From positions 310,001 to 374,000 of the forward strand of contig NC_011901.1 of the NCBI RefSeq assembly GCF_000021985.1: 64,000 nt of DNA, in the 5' to 3' direction. Position 1 is the first letter of the stretch, and every line of letters begins with the position of its first letter. Made by a program: the position numbers and the translations under genes. Source of the stretch: Thioalkalivibrio sulfidiphilus HL-EbGr7. GTDB lineage: Bacteria > Pseudomonadota > Gammaproteobacteria > Ectothiorhodospirales > Ectothiorhodospiraceae. The notes beneath the pieces were generated by a model that was given only the letters and a program-made list of their open reading frames with translations, searched no databases and had not been told where the DNA came from. Of this stretch, positions 17,004 through 25,770 are shown piece by piece.

Positions 17004-17576
17004 ATGCGAAACACCACCTGCGCCAAACTCGATAGGACCTTCATTGACCGCTGGTCTCCGAGGGCCTTCCTGCCGGACAAGCTGAGCCACGAGGACCTGA
17101 TGACCCTGTTCGAGGCGGCCCGGTGGAGTCCATCCTGCTTCAACGAGCAGCCCTGGCATTTCGTCTATGCCGTCGCGGATGAAGATCTCGCGCGCTTTCA
17201 GTCCGTGCTCACCGACAAGAACAGGTCATGGGCGAGCAGGGCGCCGGTACTGATCATCGCCTTCAGTCGCCCGCGCTTTCGCAAAAACGACAAGCCCAAC
17301 CGCTGGGCGGATTTCGACGCCGGCGCCGCCTGGATGGCCCTGAACCTGCAGGCCCATCGTCTGGGTCTGCATTGTCATGCCATGGGCGGCTTCGATGAAG
17401 ACATGGCCTATGAGGCCACCGGGCTGGATCGCGACCAGTACAAGGCCCTGTGTGTGATCGCCGTCGGAAGGCGGGCCGATGCCGATGTGCTGCCCGAGGA
17501 CCTGCGCGCGCGGGAGGCCCCATCGGATCGCAGTCCTCTGGATGGCATGATCACCGAAGGACGCATGCCCGGCTGA
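17004..17576 (+). CDS. Nitroreductase family protein
   Basis: The 190-residue protein has the nitroreductase fold signatures: FIDRWSPRAFLPDKLS with the FMN-contacting Arg, LFEAARWSPSCFNEQPWHFV, and WMALNLQAHRLGLHCHAMGGFDE followed by CVIAVGR (given in parts). These FMN enzymes reduce quinones, nitroaromatics or other acceptors with NAD(P)H in the cytosol. The start at 17004 has a GGAG site upstream. It follows a pirin and lies near a CrgA-like LysR gene, a common association for quinone or electrophile stress responses. The exact substrate cannot be assigned. Confidence 0.85.
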   Translation: MRNTTCAKLDRTFIDRWSPRAFLPDKLSHEDLMTLFEAARWSPSCFNEQPWHFVYAVADEDLARFQSVLTDKNRSWASRAPVLIIAFSRPRFRKNDKPNRWADFDAGAAWMALNLQAHRLGLHCHAMGGFDEDMAYEATGLDRDQYKALCVIAVGRRADADVLPEDLRAREAPSDRSPLDGMITEGRMPG

Positions 17577-17607
17577 GCTGGTGCTGGGCTCGACTGATAA
17601 AAGCCTT

Positions 17608-17711
17608 AACGCAAAGACGCAAAGACGCAAAGACGCAAAGGGGCGCAAAGCTTTTCGGCTTAAAGATCAAAAGATTCTTTGCGTTCCTTTGCGTCTTTGC
17701 GTCTTTGCGTT
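17608..17711. repeat. Octamer-arm hairpin with perfect ACGCAAAG tandem repeats
   Basis: The left arm contains four successive copies of the octamer ACGCAAAG, then GGGCGCAAAG. The right arm is the mirror (TTTGCGTTCC, then TTTGCGTCTTTGCGTCTTTGCGTT). It is the clearest case showing that the arms are tandem octamers. It separates the convergent nitroreductase and P-type ATPase genes. Confidence 0.9.
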
Positions 17712-17739
17712 GAAAGCTCTTGACCTTAACTCCTTATGC

Positions 17740-20445
17740 TCAACCCACCTGGCGCCACTTGAGGAAGGCCTTCTCCAGTTCCACGAGCACGAACAGGATG
17801 ACACCGAAGGCCAGGATGCGGCCCCAGTCCTCGAGTCCCAGGGCGGTGGTGCCGAACAGGAACTGAAGCGGCGGCGCGTAGGTGAACAGGCCCTGCAGCA
17901 CGATCAGCACGCCGATGGCGATGAGCACCGCGCGGCTGCCCAGGAGGCCCTCCCGGTTGAACACCGGCTCCAGGATGTAGCGGCTGTTGAAGAGATAGAA
18001 GAGCTGGCCCATGACCAGGGTGTTGATGGCGGCGGTGCGCGCCAGTTCCACGGCCATGCCGTGTTGTTGCATCCACAGGAAGTGGCCGAAGGTGCCGGCC
18101 ACCAGCAGGGCCGAGACGAACACCACCCGCCAGATGAGAAAGCCGGACAGGATCGGGGTGTTGGGCGGACGGGGTGCTCGTTTCATGACGCCGGGCTCGG
18201 TGGGCTCGAAGGCGAGCGCCAGGGCCAGGGTCACGGCGGTGACCATGTTCACCCACAACACCTGCACCGGCGTGAGCGGCAGGGTCAGGCCCAGCAGGAT
18301 GGCGGCGACGATGGTGAAGGCCTGGCCGCCGTTGGTGGGCAGCAGGAACAGGATGGCCTTGCGCAGGTTGTCGTAGACGGTGCGGCCTTCCTCCACGGCA
18401 TGGGCGATGGAGGCGAAGTTGTCGTCGGCCAGCACCATCTCGGCGGCCTCCTTGGCGGCCTCGGTACCCTTGATGCCCATGGCCACGCCCACGTCGGCGC
18501 GTTTCAGCGCCGGGGCGTCGTTCACCCCGTCGCCGGTCATGGCCACCACGTGGCCATGGGTTTGGATGGCACGCACCAGGCGCAGCTTGTGCTCGGGGGT
18601 GGCGCGGGCGAACACGTCCACCTTCTGCACCACCTGCTGCATCTCCTCGTCGCTGATCTTTTCTAGCTCGTGACCGGTCATCACCCCGCCCTCGGTGTGG
18701 ATGCCCAGTTCCCGGGCAATGGCCTCGGCGGTGACGGCATGGTCACCGGTAATCATCTTCACCCGGATGCCCGCCTCCTGGCATTCCTTCACCGCTTCAA
18801 TGGCCTCGTCCCGGGGCGGGTCGATGATGCCGCACAGGGCCAGCATGGTAAGTCCCCCGTCCTCGATGTCGGGGAACGCCAGGCTGCGCTTGTCCGCGTC
18901 CACGGTCTTGACCGCGAGCGCCAGCAGGCGCTGGCCCTTTGCTGCGATCTCGTCCATCTGCCGTTGCCAGCGATCGGCGTCGATCTCCCGGTCGCCGTCC
19001 GCGGTGCGCTCCTTCGCGCACACCGCCAGTACCCGCTCCGGCGCACCCTTGAGGAAGATGAAGCTCTGCCTGCCCTCGTGATGGTGATGCAGGGTGGCCA
19101 TGAACTTGTAGGAGGACTCGAAGGGAATCACGTCATCCCGGGGGTAGAGTTCGTTGGTCTCCCTGTGGTCGAGTCCCGCCTTGAGCGCGGCGGTGACCAG
19201 CGAGCCCTCGGTGGGGTCCCCCTCCAGGACCCACTGGCCGTCGCGCTGGTGCAGTTCCGCGTCGTTGCACAGCAGGATGCCGCGCAGGCCCTCGGCGAGG
19301 ACGACATGGTCTTGGGGGTCGATGTCCTGACCGTCGAGTGAGAAGCCGCCATGGGGCTCGTAGCCGACCCCGCCCACCTCGAAGATCTCCTCGGCGGTGA
19401 CGATGGATTTGACGGTCATCTCGTTGCGGGTGAGCGTGCCGGTCTTGTCGGAGCAGATGGTGGTCACGGAGCCCAGGGTCTCCACGGCCGGCAGACGACG
19501 GATGATGGCGTTGCGTGCCGCCATGCGCTGCACGCCGATGGCGAGCGTGATGGTCATGATGGCGGGCAGGCCCTCGGGGATGGCCGCCACCGCCAGGCTC
19601 ACGGCGGCCAGGAAGGTCTCCAGGATGTCGTAGTCCCGGAACCAGTAACCGAAGGCGAAGGTGAAGCCCGCCAATGCCACGATGGCGACCGAAAGCCAAC
19701 GGCCGAACACGGCGATGTCGCGCAGCAGCGGCGTGGTCAGCGTCTCCACCTCGCCGAGCAGGGTGGAGATGCGGCCGATCTGGGTACTCGCGCCCGTGCC
19801 CACCACCACGCCCTTGCCCTGGCCGAAGGCCACCAGTGTTCCGGAGAAGGCCATGCTGGCCTGGTCGCCCAGGTCCGCCTGTGCGTCCACGGGACCGGTC
19901 TGCTTGTCCACCGCCACCGATTCACCGGTGAGCACCGCCTCGTCGATGCGCATGTTGTGGGCGCGCAGCAGGCGCAGATCCGCGGGCACCTTGTCGCCCG
20001 CCTGCAGGAACACTATGTCACCGGGCACCAGTTCCTCGGCGGGCAAGGTGCGGCGCTGGCCATCGCGCAGCACCAGGGCCTTGGGCGAGAGCATGTTGCG
20101 GATGGCGTCCAGCGCCTCTTCCGCTTTACCCTCCTGGATGAAGCCGATGATGGCGTTGATCAGCACCACGCCGAGGATGACGCCGGTATCCACCCAGTGC
20201 TGCAGGAAGGCGGTGCCCAGGGCGGCGGCGATGAGCACGTAGATCAGCACGTTGTGGAACTGCAGCAGGAAGCGCTTGAGCGGCCCGGTACGCTCCGGCG
20301 GCGGCAGGCGGTTGTAGCCGAAGCGTTCCAGGCGCTCGCGCACCTGCTCGCCCGCAAGCCCGCCCTCGGAGACCTCCAGACGCTGCAGGGTTTCCGAGGT
20401 CTCCAGCTGATGCCAGGGGGTGTCCTGACGCGAGGGATCATTCAC
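17740..20445 (-). CDS. Cation-transporting P-type ATPase (P2-type), second gene of tandem pair
   Basis: This 901-residue ion pump has all core elements: a cation ATPase N-terminal domain, LTGES (172-176), IPEGLPA (289-295) in M4, the phosphorylation motif CSDKTGTLTRNE with Asp333, GDGVNDAPALKRADVG in the hinge, and a C-terminal group of transmembrane helices. The M4 PEGLPA resembles SERCA/PacL pumps, but the M6 region WVNMVTAVTLALALAFEP differs from the Ca2+-ATPase consensus, so the transported ion (Ca2+, Na+ or other) is uncertain. The GTG start at 20445 overlaps the stop of the upstream ATPase in a GTGA tetranucleotide, indicating translational coupling. The two proteins are closely similar throughout. 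Confidence 0.9.
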   Translation of the reverse strand: MNDPSRQDTPWHQLETSETLQRLEVSEGGLAGEQVRERLERFGYNRLPPPERTGPLKRFLLQFHNVLIYVLIAAALGTAFLQHWVDTGVILGVVLINAIIGFIQEGKAEEALDAIRNMLSPKALVLRDGQRRTLPAEELVPGDIVFLQAGDKVPADLRLLRAHNMRIDEAVLTGESVAVDKQTGPVDAQADLGDQASMAFSGTLVAFGQGKGVVVGTGASTQIGRISTLLGEVETLTTPLLRDIAVFGRWLSVAIVALAGFTFAFGYWFRDYDILETFLAAVSLAVAAIPEGLPAIMTITLAIGVQRMAARNAIIRRLPAVETLGSVTTICSDKTGTLTRNEMTVKSIVTAEEIFEVGGVGYEPHGGFSLDGQDIDPQDHVVLAEGLRGILLCNDAELHQRDGQWVLEGDPTEGSLVTAALKAGLDHRETNELYPRDDVIPFESSYKFMATLHHHHEGRQSFIFLKGAPERVLAVCAKERTADGDREIDADRWQRQMDEIAAKGQRLLALAVKTVDADKRSLAFPDIEDGGLTMLALCGIIDPPRDEAIEAVKECQEAGIRVKMITGDHAVTAEAIARELGIHTEGGVMTGHELEKISDEEMQQVVQKVDVFARATPEHKLRLVRAIQTHGHVVAMTGDGVNDAPALKRADVGVAMGIKGTEAAKEAAEMVLADDNFASIAHAVEEGRTVYDNLRKAILFLLPTNGGQAFTIVAAILLGLTLPLTPVQVLWVNMVTAVTLALALAFEPTEPGVMKRAPRPPNTPILSGFLIWRVVFVSALLVAGTFGHFLWMQQHGMAVELARTAAINTLVMGQLFYLFNSRYILEPVFNREGLLGSRAVLIAIGVLIVLQGLFTYAPPLQFLFGTTALGLEDWGRILAFGVILFVLVELEKAFLKWRQVG

Positions 20446-23153
20446 AGGAAGAATCTCCGGATCACGGTCTTTTCCAGCTCGACGATGATGAACACGGCGG
20501 CGCCGAACAGCAGGATGCGTCCCCAGTCCTGCAGGCTGAGGTTGACGGTGCCGAACAGGGCCTGCATCACCGGGGCATAGGTGAAGGCCAGCTGCAGCAG
20601 CACCAGCACGCCGATGGCGATCCACATGGCGCCGGAGCGGAACAGTTCGCCGCCCAGGAGCACCGGCTGATAGATCAGGCGCAGGTTGAGCAGGTAGAAG
20701 GCCTGGCCGGCCACCAGGGTGTTGATAGCCACGGTGCGGGCCAGTTCATCGGAGACCCCCAGCACCTCCTCCATGTACACGAAATGGCCGAAGGTGCCGG
20801 CCCACAGCAGGATGGCCACGAAGGGGATGCGCCACAACAGGAAGCCGGACAGCAGGGGCGCGTCGGGCCGGCGCGGCGGGCGTTTCATGACCCCGGGCTC
20901 GGCGGGCTGGAAGGCCAGCGCCATGGCGAGCGTTACCGAGGTGACCATGTTCACCCACAGCACCTGCACCGGCGTGAGCGGCAGGGCCAGGCCCATGAGG
21001 ATGGCCATCATGATGGTGAGCGACTGCCCGGCGTTGGTGGGCAGCATGTGCAGGATGGACTTGCGGATGTTGTCGTAGACGGTGCGGCCTTCCTCCACGG
21101 CGTGGGCGATGGAGGCGAAGTTGTCGTCCGCCAGCACCATCTCGGCGGCCTGCTTGGCCGCCTCGGTGCCCTTGCGCCCCATGGCCACGCCCACGTCGGC
21201 GCGCTTGAGCGCCGGGGCGTCGTTGACCCCGTCGCCGGTCATGGCGGTGACGTGGCCCTGGGCCTGCAGGGCCTGCACCAGGCGCAGCTTGTGTTCCGGG
21301 GTGGTGCGGGCGAACACGTCCGACTCCTGCACGGCCCGTTGCAGGGCCGCGTCGTTCAGGGTCTCCAGCTCATGGCCGGCGATGGCCCGGCAGCCGTTGC
21401 CCATGCCCAGTTGTTCGCCGATGGCCCGGGCGGTCACCAGGTGATCGCCGGTGATCATCTTCACCCGGATGCCCGCCTCCTGGCATTCCTTGACCGCCGC
21501 GATGGCCTCCTCCCGGGGCGGATCGATGATCCCGCACAGGGCCAGCAGGGTGAATCCGCCGGCCTCCACGTCCTGGTAGGCGAGGGTCTGCTGCCCGGCG
21601 TGCGCCTCGCGCACGGCCACGCCCAGCAGACGCTGGCCCTTGCCGGCGATGGCCTCCATGTGGCGGTGCCAAGTGTCCCGGTCCAGGGGCAGATCGCCCT
21701 CGGCGGTGCGCTGCAGATCGCACAACTCCAGGACCCGCTCGGGCGCGCCCTTGAGCAGGATGCGCCCGTGGCCCTCGTGGTCGTGGTGCAGGGTGGCCAT
21801 GTACTTGTGATCCGACTCGAAGGGGATCACGTCGGTGCGTGGCAGGCGCTCCTGCTGCAGGCGCATGTCCAGGCCCGCCTTGAGGGCAGCGGTGAGCAGG
21901 GCGCCCTCGGTGGGGTCGCCCTCCATCTGCCATTGTCCGTCGCGTTCATGCAGCGCCGCGTCGTTGCACAGCATGCCGGCGAGCAGCGCATCGCTGAGCA
22001 CCGGGTCATCGTCCGGGTCCACCTCATGGCCGTCCAGGGAGAAACCGCCATGGGGCGCATAGCCCACGCCGCTCACCTGGTAGGCGTGGCGTGCGGTGAC
22101 CAGGGTCTCCAGGGTCATTTCGTTGCGGGTCAGGGTGCCGGTCTTGTCGGAGCAGATGGTGGTCACCGAGCCCAGGGTCTCCACCGCCGGCAGGCGGCGG
22201 ATGATGGCGTTGCGCCGGGCCATCTTCTGCACGCCGATGGCCAGGGCGATGGTCATGATGGCGGGCAGGCCCTCGGGGATGGTGGAGACCGCGAGGCTCA
22301 CCGCCGCCAGGAACATCTCGTTGAGCGGGTAGTCGCGCACCCAGTAGCCGAAGGCGAAGGTGGCGGCGGAGATGAGCACGATCACCACCGCCAGCCAGTG
22401 GCCGAACTGCTCCACCTGGCGCACCAGCGGCGTCTCCAGGCTGTGTACCTCGCCCAGCAGGGTGGAGATGCGGCCGATCTCCGTGTGCTTGCCGGTGCCC
22501 ACCACCAGGCCCACGCCCCGGCCGAAGGCCACCATGGTGCCGGAGAAGGCCATGCAGCTGCGGTCGCCCAGGGGCGCGTCCTCTGTCACGGGGTCGAGGG
22601 ATTTTTCCACCGGCACGGACTCGCCGGTGAGCACCGCCTCCTCGATGCGCAGGTTGCGGGCCTCCACCAGGCGCAGGTCCGCGGGCACCTGGTCCCCGCC
22701 TTGCAGCAGCACCAGGTCACCCGGCACCACCTGGTCCGCGGCGATCTCCCGCCGGTGGCCGTTGCGGATCACCGTCGCCTTCGGGGAGAGCATGTTGCGG
22801 ATGGCGTCCAGGGCCTTTTCCGCCTTGCCCTCCTGGATGAAACCGATGAGGGTATTGATGAGCACCACGGCGAGGATCACGCCGGTATCCACCCAGTGTC
22901 CCAGCAGGGCCGTGCCCAGGGCGGCGAACAGCAGGATATAGATCAGGATGTTGTGGAAGTGGCGCAGGAAGCGCACCAGGGCATTGGCCCGGGGCGGGGC
23001 GGGCAGGGCATTGGGGCCGTAGTGGGTCAGCCGTTGCCCCGCCTCGTCATCGGCGAGGCCGTCACGGCCGGTGCGCCAGAAGGCCCTGGCTTCGTCCGCC
23101 GTGCGGGTGTGCCAGGCCGGGTTCTCGGGGGGGGTGTCGCTGGGGCTGTCCAT
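20442..23153 (-). CDS. Cation-transporting P-type ATPase (P2-type), first gene of tandem pair
   Basis: The 903-residue pump has the same layout as its downstream paralogue: N-terminal domain to about residue 60, actuator loop with LTGES (175-179), IPEGLPA (292-298), CSDKTGTLTRNE with Asp336, GDGVNDAPALKRADVG, and about ten membrane spans. M6 reads WVNMVTSVTLAMALAFQP, lacking the Asp-Gly of classical Ca2+ pumps. It is the promoter-proximal gene of a two-gene unit. Retention of all catalytic residues in both copies argues that both are active. Possible roles are Ca2+ or Na+ export, fitting a haloalkaline lifestyle only as speculation. Confidence 0.9.
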   Translation of the reverse strand: MDSPSDTPPENPAWHTRTADEARAFWRTGRDGLADDEAGQRLTHYGPNALPAPPRANALVRFLRHFHNILIYILLFAALGTALLGHWVDTGVILAVVLINTLIGFIQEGKAEKALDAIRNMLSPKATVIRNGHRREIAADQVVPGDLVLLQGGDQVPADLRLVEARNLRIEEAVLTGESVPVEKSLDPVTEDAPLGDRSCMAFSGTMVAFGRGVGLVVGTGKHTEIGRISTLLGEVHSLETPLVRQVEQFGHWLAVVIVLISAATFAFGYWVRDYPLNEMFLAAVSLAVSTIPEGLPAIMTIALAIGVQKMARRNAIIRRLPAVETLGSVTTICSDKTGTLTRNEMTLETLVTARHAYQVSGVGYAPHGGFSLDGHEVDPDDDPVLSDALLAGMLCNDAALHERDGQWQMEGDPTEGALLTAALKAGLDMRLQQERLPRTDVIPFESDHKYMATLHHDHEGHGRILLKGAPERVLELCDLQRTAEGDLPLDRDTWHRHMEAIAGKGQRLLGVAVREAHAGQQTLAYQDVEAGGFTLLALCGIIDPPREEAIAAVKECQEAGIRVKMITGDHLVTARAIGEQLGMGNGCRAIAGHELETLNDAALQRAVQESDVFARTTPEHKLRLVQALQAQGHVTAMTGDGVNDAPALKRADVGVAMGRKGTEAAKQAAEMVLADDNFASIAHAVEEGRTVYDNIRKSILHMLPTNAGQSLTIMMAILMGLALPLTPVQVLWVNMVTSVTLAMALAFQPAEPGVMKRPPRRPDAPLLSGFLLWRIPFVAILLWAGTFGHFVYMEEVLGVSDELARTVAINTLVAGQAFYLLNLRLIYQPVLLGGELFRSGAMWIAIGVLVLLQLAFTYAPVMQALFGTVNLSLQDWGRILLFGAAVFIIVELEKTVIRRFFL

Positions 23154-23274
23154 GACGTGGCTCCGTGAGGTGTCAAGGACATGGTCAGGAATCCTCCCGC
23201 GCTTCGCAAGGGCGACGCGGGTCGGACTTGAGCGGGATCAGTCTCGCACCGCTTGCAGCCAGGTCAAGGCGGTA

Positions 23275-23300
23275 CCGCCCGGGATCCCTGTCCCGGGCGG
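23275..23300. other. GC-rich hairpin after outer-membrane protein gene
   Basis: CCGCCCGGGA-TCCCTG-TCCCGGGCGG is a perfect ten-base stem 14 bases beyond the stop of the outer-membrane gene on the minus strand. No T-run follows, so termination strength is uncertain. Confidence 0.55.
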
Positions 23301-23313
23301 CACCGGGTGGCGA

Positions 23314-23853
23314 TCAGAAATGGGTGCCGAACTTGGCCATCACGCGCATGTTGTCCGCGTCCCGGCTCACGCCTTCGAAGCGGGCGCTCTCGGTGAACTG
23401 GTAGCGGGCCTCGACGCCGATGAACAGGTTGCTGGGCATGCGGTAGTGCATGCTGCCGCCCACCTGGAAGGCCCACAGGCCGTTCTCGTCGCTGCCGATC
23501 TCGGTGCGGGCGTAGCCGATGCCCGGGCCGATGCCCAGGGACAGTTCCGGGCTCATGGTCATCATGTAATGGGTGTTGAGCTCCGCGCTGGTCATGGTGA
23601 GCGGATTGTCCTTGTAGCGGGTCACGCTCAGGTGGTGGCGCAGGTGGCCGCGGGCGGGCTGGATGAACTGGCAGTTGCCGGACAGCTCGACGCCGTAGAC
23701 GAAGTCATCATCGGCCCGGGGCACGTCCGGGAACAGCACGCCACCGAGCACTGCGATGGCGGGGTCCAGCGGGGTGCGGTCGGCCATCGCGGGGCCGGCG
23801 CCCAGCAGGGCGGTGGCGGTGGCCAGGGGGATCAGGGTGTGACGCAGGGACAT
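23314..23853 (-). CDS. Outer-membrane beta-barrel protein
   Basis: The 179-residue protein starts at 23853, preceded by AGGAGG; the longer frame lacks a site. It has a signal peptide cleaved near AMA-DRTP (about residue 24). The mature sequence alternates polar and hydrophobic residues in strands (ELNTHYMMTMSPELSLGIG, GPGIGYARTEIG, LWAFQVGGSMHYRM, NLFIGVEARYQFTES) and ends in Phe, the usual signal for outer-membrane insertion. This fits an eight-stranded OmpW/OmpX-like or acyloxyacyl-hydrolase-like barrel, but no catalytic motif is visible. Ligand and function are unknown. It follows the ATPase pair on the same strand after a 160-base gap and is probably a separate unit. Confidence 0.7.
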   Translation of the reverse strand: MSLRHTLIPLATATALLGAGPAMADRTPLDPAIAVLGGVLFPDVPRADDDFVYGVELSGNCQFIQPARGHLRHHLSVTRYKDNPLTMTSAELNTHYMMTMSPELSLGIGPGIGYARTEIGSDENGLWAFQVGGSMHYRMPSNLFIGVEARYQFTESARFEGVSRDADNMRVMAKFGTHF

Positions 23854-23968
23854 GGGGGCCTCCTGTGAAGGGATGGTGGGTTGAACGGGGCACAGTGTGC
23901 GCAAGGCGCGGGCGGGTTTCTGTGATCAGGTCACGGAATGGGCTGAGGGTTCAGGCGAAAGGCGGGTT

Positions 23969-23996
23969 TGCCACAGAGGGCACAGAGGTCACAGGG
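23969..23996. repeat. Half copy of CACAGAGNN nonamer repeat
   Basis: GCCACAGAGGGCACAGAGGT followed by CACAGGG is three nonamers of the type forming the arms of the element at 61353-61519. No complementary arm is present nearby. Confidence 0.7.
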
Positions 23997-24016
23997 AAAT
24001 GATTCAAGGGGATCCG

Positions 24017-24090
24017 TTGTAGGTCGGGCTTCAGCCCGACAGCCGTAGCTTCGGGAGACCGCGCTGTCGGGCTGAAGCCCGACCTACAAG
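24017..24090. repeat. GTAGGTCGGGCTTCAGCCCGAC palindrome
   Basis: The left arm TTGTAGGTCGGGCTTCAGCC, then CGAC, is mirrored by GTCGGGCTGAAGCCCGACC, then TACAA. Each arm contains its own smaller hairpin (GTCGGGCT/AGCCCGAC). It lies 27 bases past the stop of the GDCCVxC gene. A variant with GGTCGGCCTTCAGGCC arms is at 28579-28647. Confidence 0.85.
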
Positions 24091-24116
24091 GAAAGACACC
24101 GAATCGCCTTGACGGG

Positions 24117-24335
24117 TTATGTAAAAGCGCCTCCTCCGGACTGCTGCTGGGTCGGCGGGCAGGGCACATCGCCGTAGGAGCAGAACACGCAGCAGTCGCC
24201 CGGTTTCGGGCGCAGCAGGGCATGGCACTGCGCGCACTCGTAGTGCCACTGGCAGGCGTCCGTGGGCATGGTCTCGGTCGTGGCATGACCGCAGTGGGGA
24301 CAGGTGAGGGTGGATTGCAGGACCGGCTCGCTCAT
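24117..24335 (-). CDS. GDCCVxC-domain small zinc-ribbon-like protein
   Basis: This 72-residue protein contains CPHCGH, CAQCHALLRPKPGDCCVFCSYG and DVPCPP, here given as separate blocks. The GDCCVxC motif defines a family of small, Cys-rich, sometimes selenocysteine-containing proteins of unknown function. Here all Cys codons are TGC, so no selenocysteine is implied. Four N-terminal Cys in two CxxC pairs suggest a zinc ribbon, and the GDCC region could be redox or metal active. The ATG at 24335 overlaps the stop of the upstream Cys-peptidase gene (ATGA), indicating co-translation with the PA2778/PA2779 cluster. No signal peptide is seen. Confidence 0.85.
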   Translation of the reverse strand: MSEPVLQSTLTCPHCGHATTETMPTDACQWHYECAQCHALLRPKPGDCCVFCSYGDVPCPPTQQQSGGGAFT

Positions 24336-25351
24336 GGGGCGAGGGCCTGGGTGGGCAGCGGGCAGTGCAGGGGTGCGCAGGTGCGCGTCACTTCCGCGCC
24401 ATCCATGGTGACCAGGGTCTGCCGGTACTGGGCGTTGTCGGGCGCGAGCGCCACGGCGCAGCGGGCGGCCTGGCGGGCCTGCTCTCCGCAACCCTGGGCC
24501 TTGAGCACGTGGGCCAGGTTGTTCCAGCCGGCGTGGGCCTCGGGCTGATGTTCGATGAGGGCGCGGAAGGCGGACTCGGAGGCCGCAAGCTCGCCCTGTG
24601 CATAGCGCAGGTTGCCCAGGGCGATCCAGCTGATGGGCTGCTCCGGCCACTGCCGGGTGGCGGTCTCATAGGCCACGGCGGCCGCCTCGGTGCGGCCGAT
24701 CTGCTCCAGGTTGTTGGCGGCGCGCAGCCAGGGCAGGGCCTCGCCCGTGGCGGGCACTTGGTCGGGAGGCAGGGTGATGAAGGCCCAGCGCTCGCCCCGG
24801 CGCCAGGTGCGCTCGAAGCGGCTGAAGCTGTTCACGTGGCGCTCGATGGTGCCGGAGCGCAGCACGATCTCCCGGGCGGGCAGGTCGTAGCCGATCACCA
24901 CCGCGTAGTGCCAGTAGGGTGCAAAGTTCACGCCGAGGTTCTGGAATACCAGCACCGGATGGCCGGCGGCCACCTCCCGCAGCACGTCTTCCAGGCGGGG
25001 ATTCAGCGGATAGGCCACCAGCCCGCGGGCGCGGGCGGCGGCGAGCATCTCCGTCTGCAGGCTGCCCTGGCGCTCGGGGATGTAGACCTCGGAGACCAGG
25101 GCGTCGGGATGGGTGTCGACACCGAGGTCCACCAGCACGGTGGCCAGCGCCGCCGGGCCGCACTGGTAGTCCTCCTGGGGGAAGAAGGGCACGTGCGTGA
25201 GTTCCACCTGCTCGGGCAGGTCGGGCGGTGCGCCCCGGGCGAGCTGCTTGCTCTGGGGGGCGGTGGCGCAGCCGGCGCCCAGCAGGGCGACCAGCAGCAG
25301 GGAAAAGAAGACGCCCGCCACCTGGCGGGCGTCGCGGGCACTGCGGGGCAT
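24332..25351 (-). CDS. PA2778-family C39-like cysteine peptidase lipoprotein with TPR
   Basis: The 339-residue protein has a lipoprotein signal peptide with lipobox LLGAGC at about residues 24-29. The peptidase domain carries the catalytic Cys in EDYQCGPAALATVL, and a His in APYWHYAVVIGYD followed by a likely Asn/Asp region. The C-terminal third holds TPR repeats (WIALGNLRYAQGELAASES, AHAGWNNLAHVLKAQG). C39-like peptidases usually cleave leader peptides; PA2778-type proteins are exported, and their substrate is unknown. The gene sits directly after two PA2779-type small membrane proteins and is joined at its end to a GDCCVxC gene by a four-base overlap, so the four form one operon. Confidence 0.88.
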   Translation of the reverse strand: MPRSARDARQVAGVFFSLLLVALLGAGCATAPQSKQLARGAPPDLPEQVELTHVPFFPQEDYQCGPAALATVLVDLGVDTHPDALVSEVYIPERQGSLQTEMLAAARARGLVAYPLNPRLEDVLREVAAGHPVLVFQNLGVNFAPYWHYAVVIGYDLPAREIVLRSGTIERHVNSFSRFERTWRRGERWAFITLPPDQVPATGEALPWLRAANNLEQIGRTEAAAVAYETATRQWPEQPISWIALGNLRYAQGELAASESAFRALIEHQPEAHAGWNNLAHVLKAQGCGEQARQAARCAVALAPDNAQYRQTLVTMDGAEVTRTCAPLHCPLPTQALAP

Positions 25352-25743
25352 CAGCGGACGGGGCGGATGAACGAGAAGATGTCCGTCACGCCCAGGGCAT
25401 CCAGCAGCACCAGGATCAGGAAGATGATGAGCACCGTCTCCACCACGCCGGCGCCGGCGGGCAGTTCGGCCAGGCGCTGGTTGAGCTCGGCCACTTCCGC
25501 GTCGGTCATGCGCGAGACCCGCTCCTGGGCCGCTTCGGGGGAGACGCCCATGCGCTCCATCTGTTCGCGGATGTCTTCCCGGGAGAGGGTCTGCATCAGG
25601 GTGGCGCGGTCCACATGGGCCTGTTCGCTGGCCAGCAGTTCCCCGGTGCCCACCATGGAGGCGTGCAGCGGGGAGGTCACGATGGCGAACAGCAGCAGCG
25701 TGGCGGCCAGGGTGACGAGGGTGCGAAGTCCGGATTTCATCAT
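25351..25743 (-). CDS. PA2779-family small membrane protein (second copy)
   Basis: The 130-residue protein has an N-terminal hydrophobic segment (about 6-26), a conserved middle (SMVGTGELLASEQAHVDR, SREDIREQMERMGVSPEAAQ) and a second hydrophobic segment (TVLIIFLILVLLDALG) before a C-terminal motif TDIFSFIRPVR. Two membrane segments enclose a helical, probably periplasmic, domain. Its stop is interleaved with the start of the Cys-peptidase gene (shared base at 25351), so they are coupled. The C-terminal TDIFxFIRP block is shared with the paralogue just upstream. The function is unknown; it may be a partner or substrate of the peptidase. Confidence 0.85.
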   Translation of the reverse strand: MMKSGLRTLVTLAATLLLFAIVTSPLHASMVGTGELLASEQAHVDRATLMQTLSREDIREQMERMGVSPEAAQERVSRMTDAEVAELNQRLAELPAGAGVVETVLIIFLILVLLDALGVTDIFSFIRPVR

Positions 25744-25770
25744 GATCGTGACTCCTTATCCGGCCGCGCC

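Noticed and set aside
20784-23168. A very long plus-strand open frame (about 794 codons) opposite the first P-type ATPase
   Set aside because: This is an antisense shadow of a gene with all P-type ATPase motifs; its composition is low-complexity and unlike any protein family.
24117-24335. Selenocysteine in the GDCCVxC protein
   Set aside because: The Cys codons of the motif are all TGC, and no in-frame TGA or selenocysteine element is seen.
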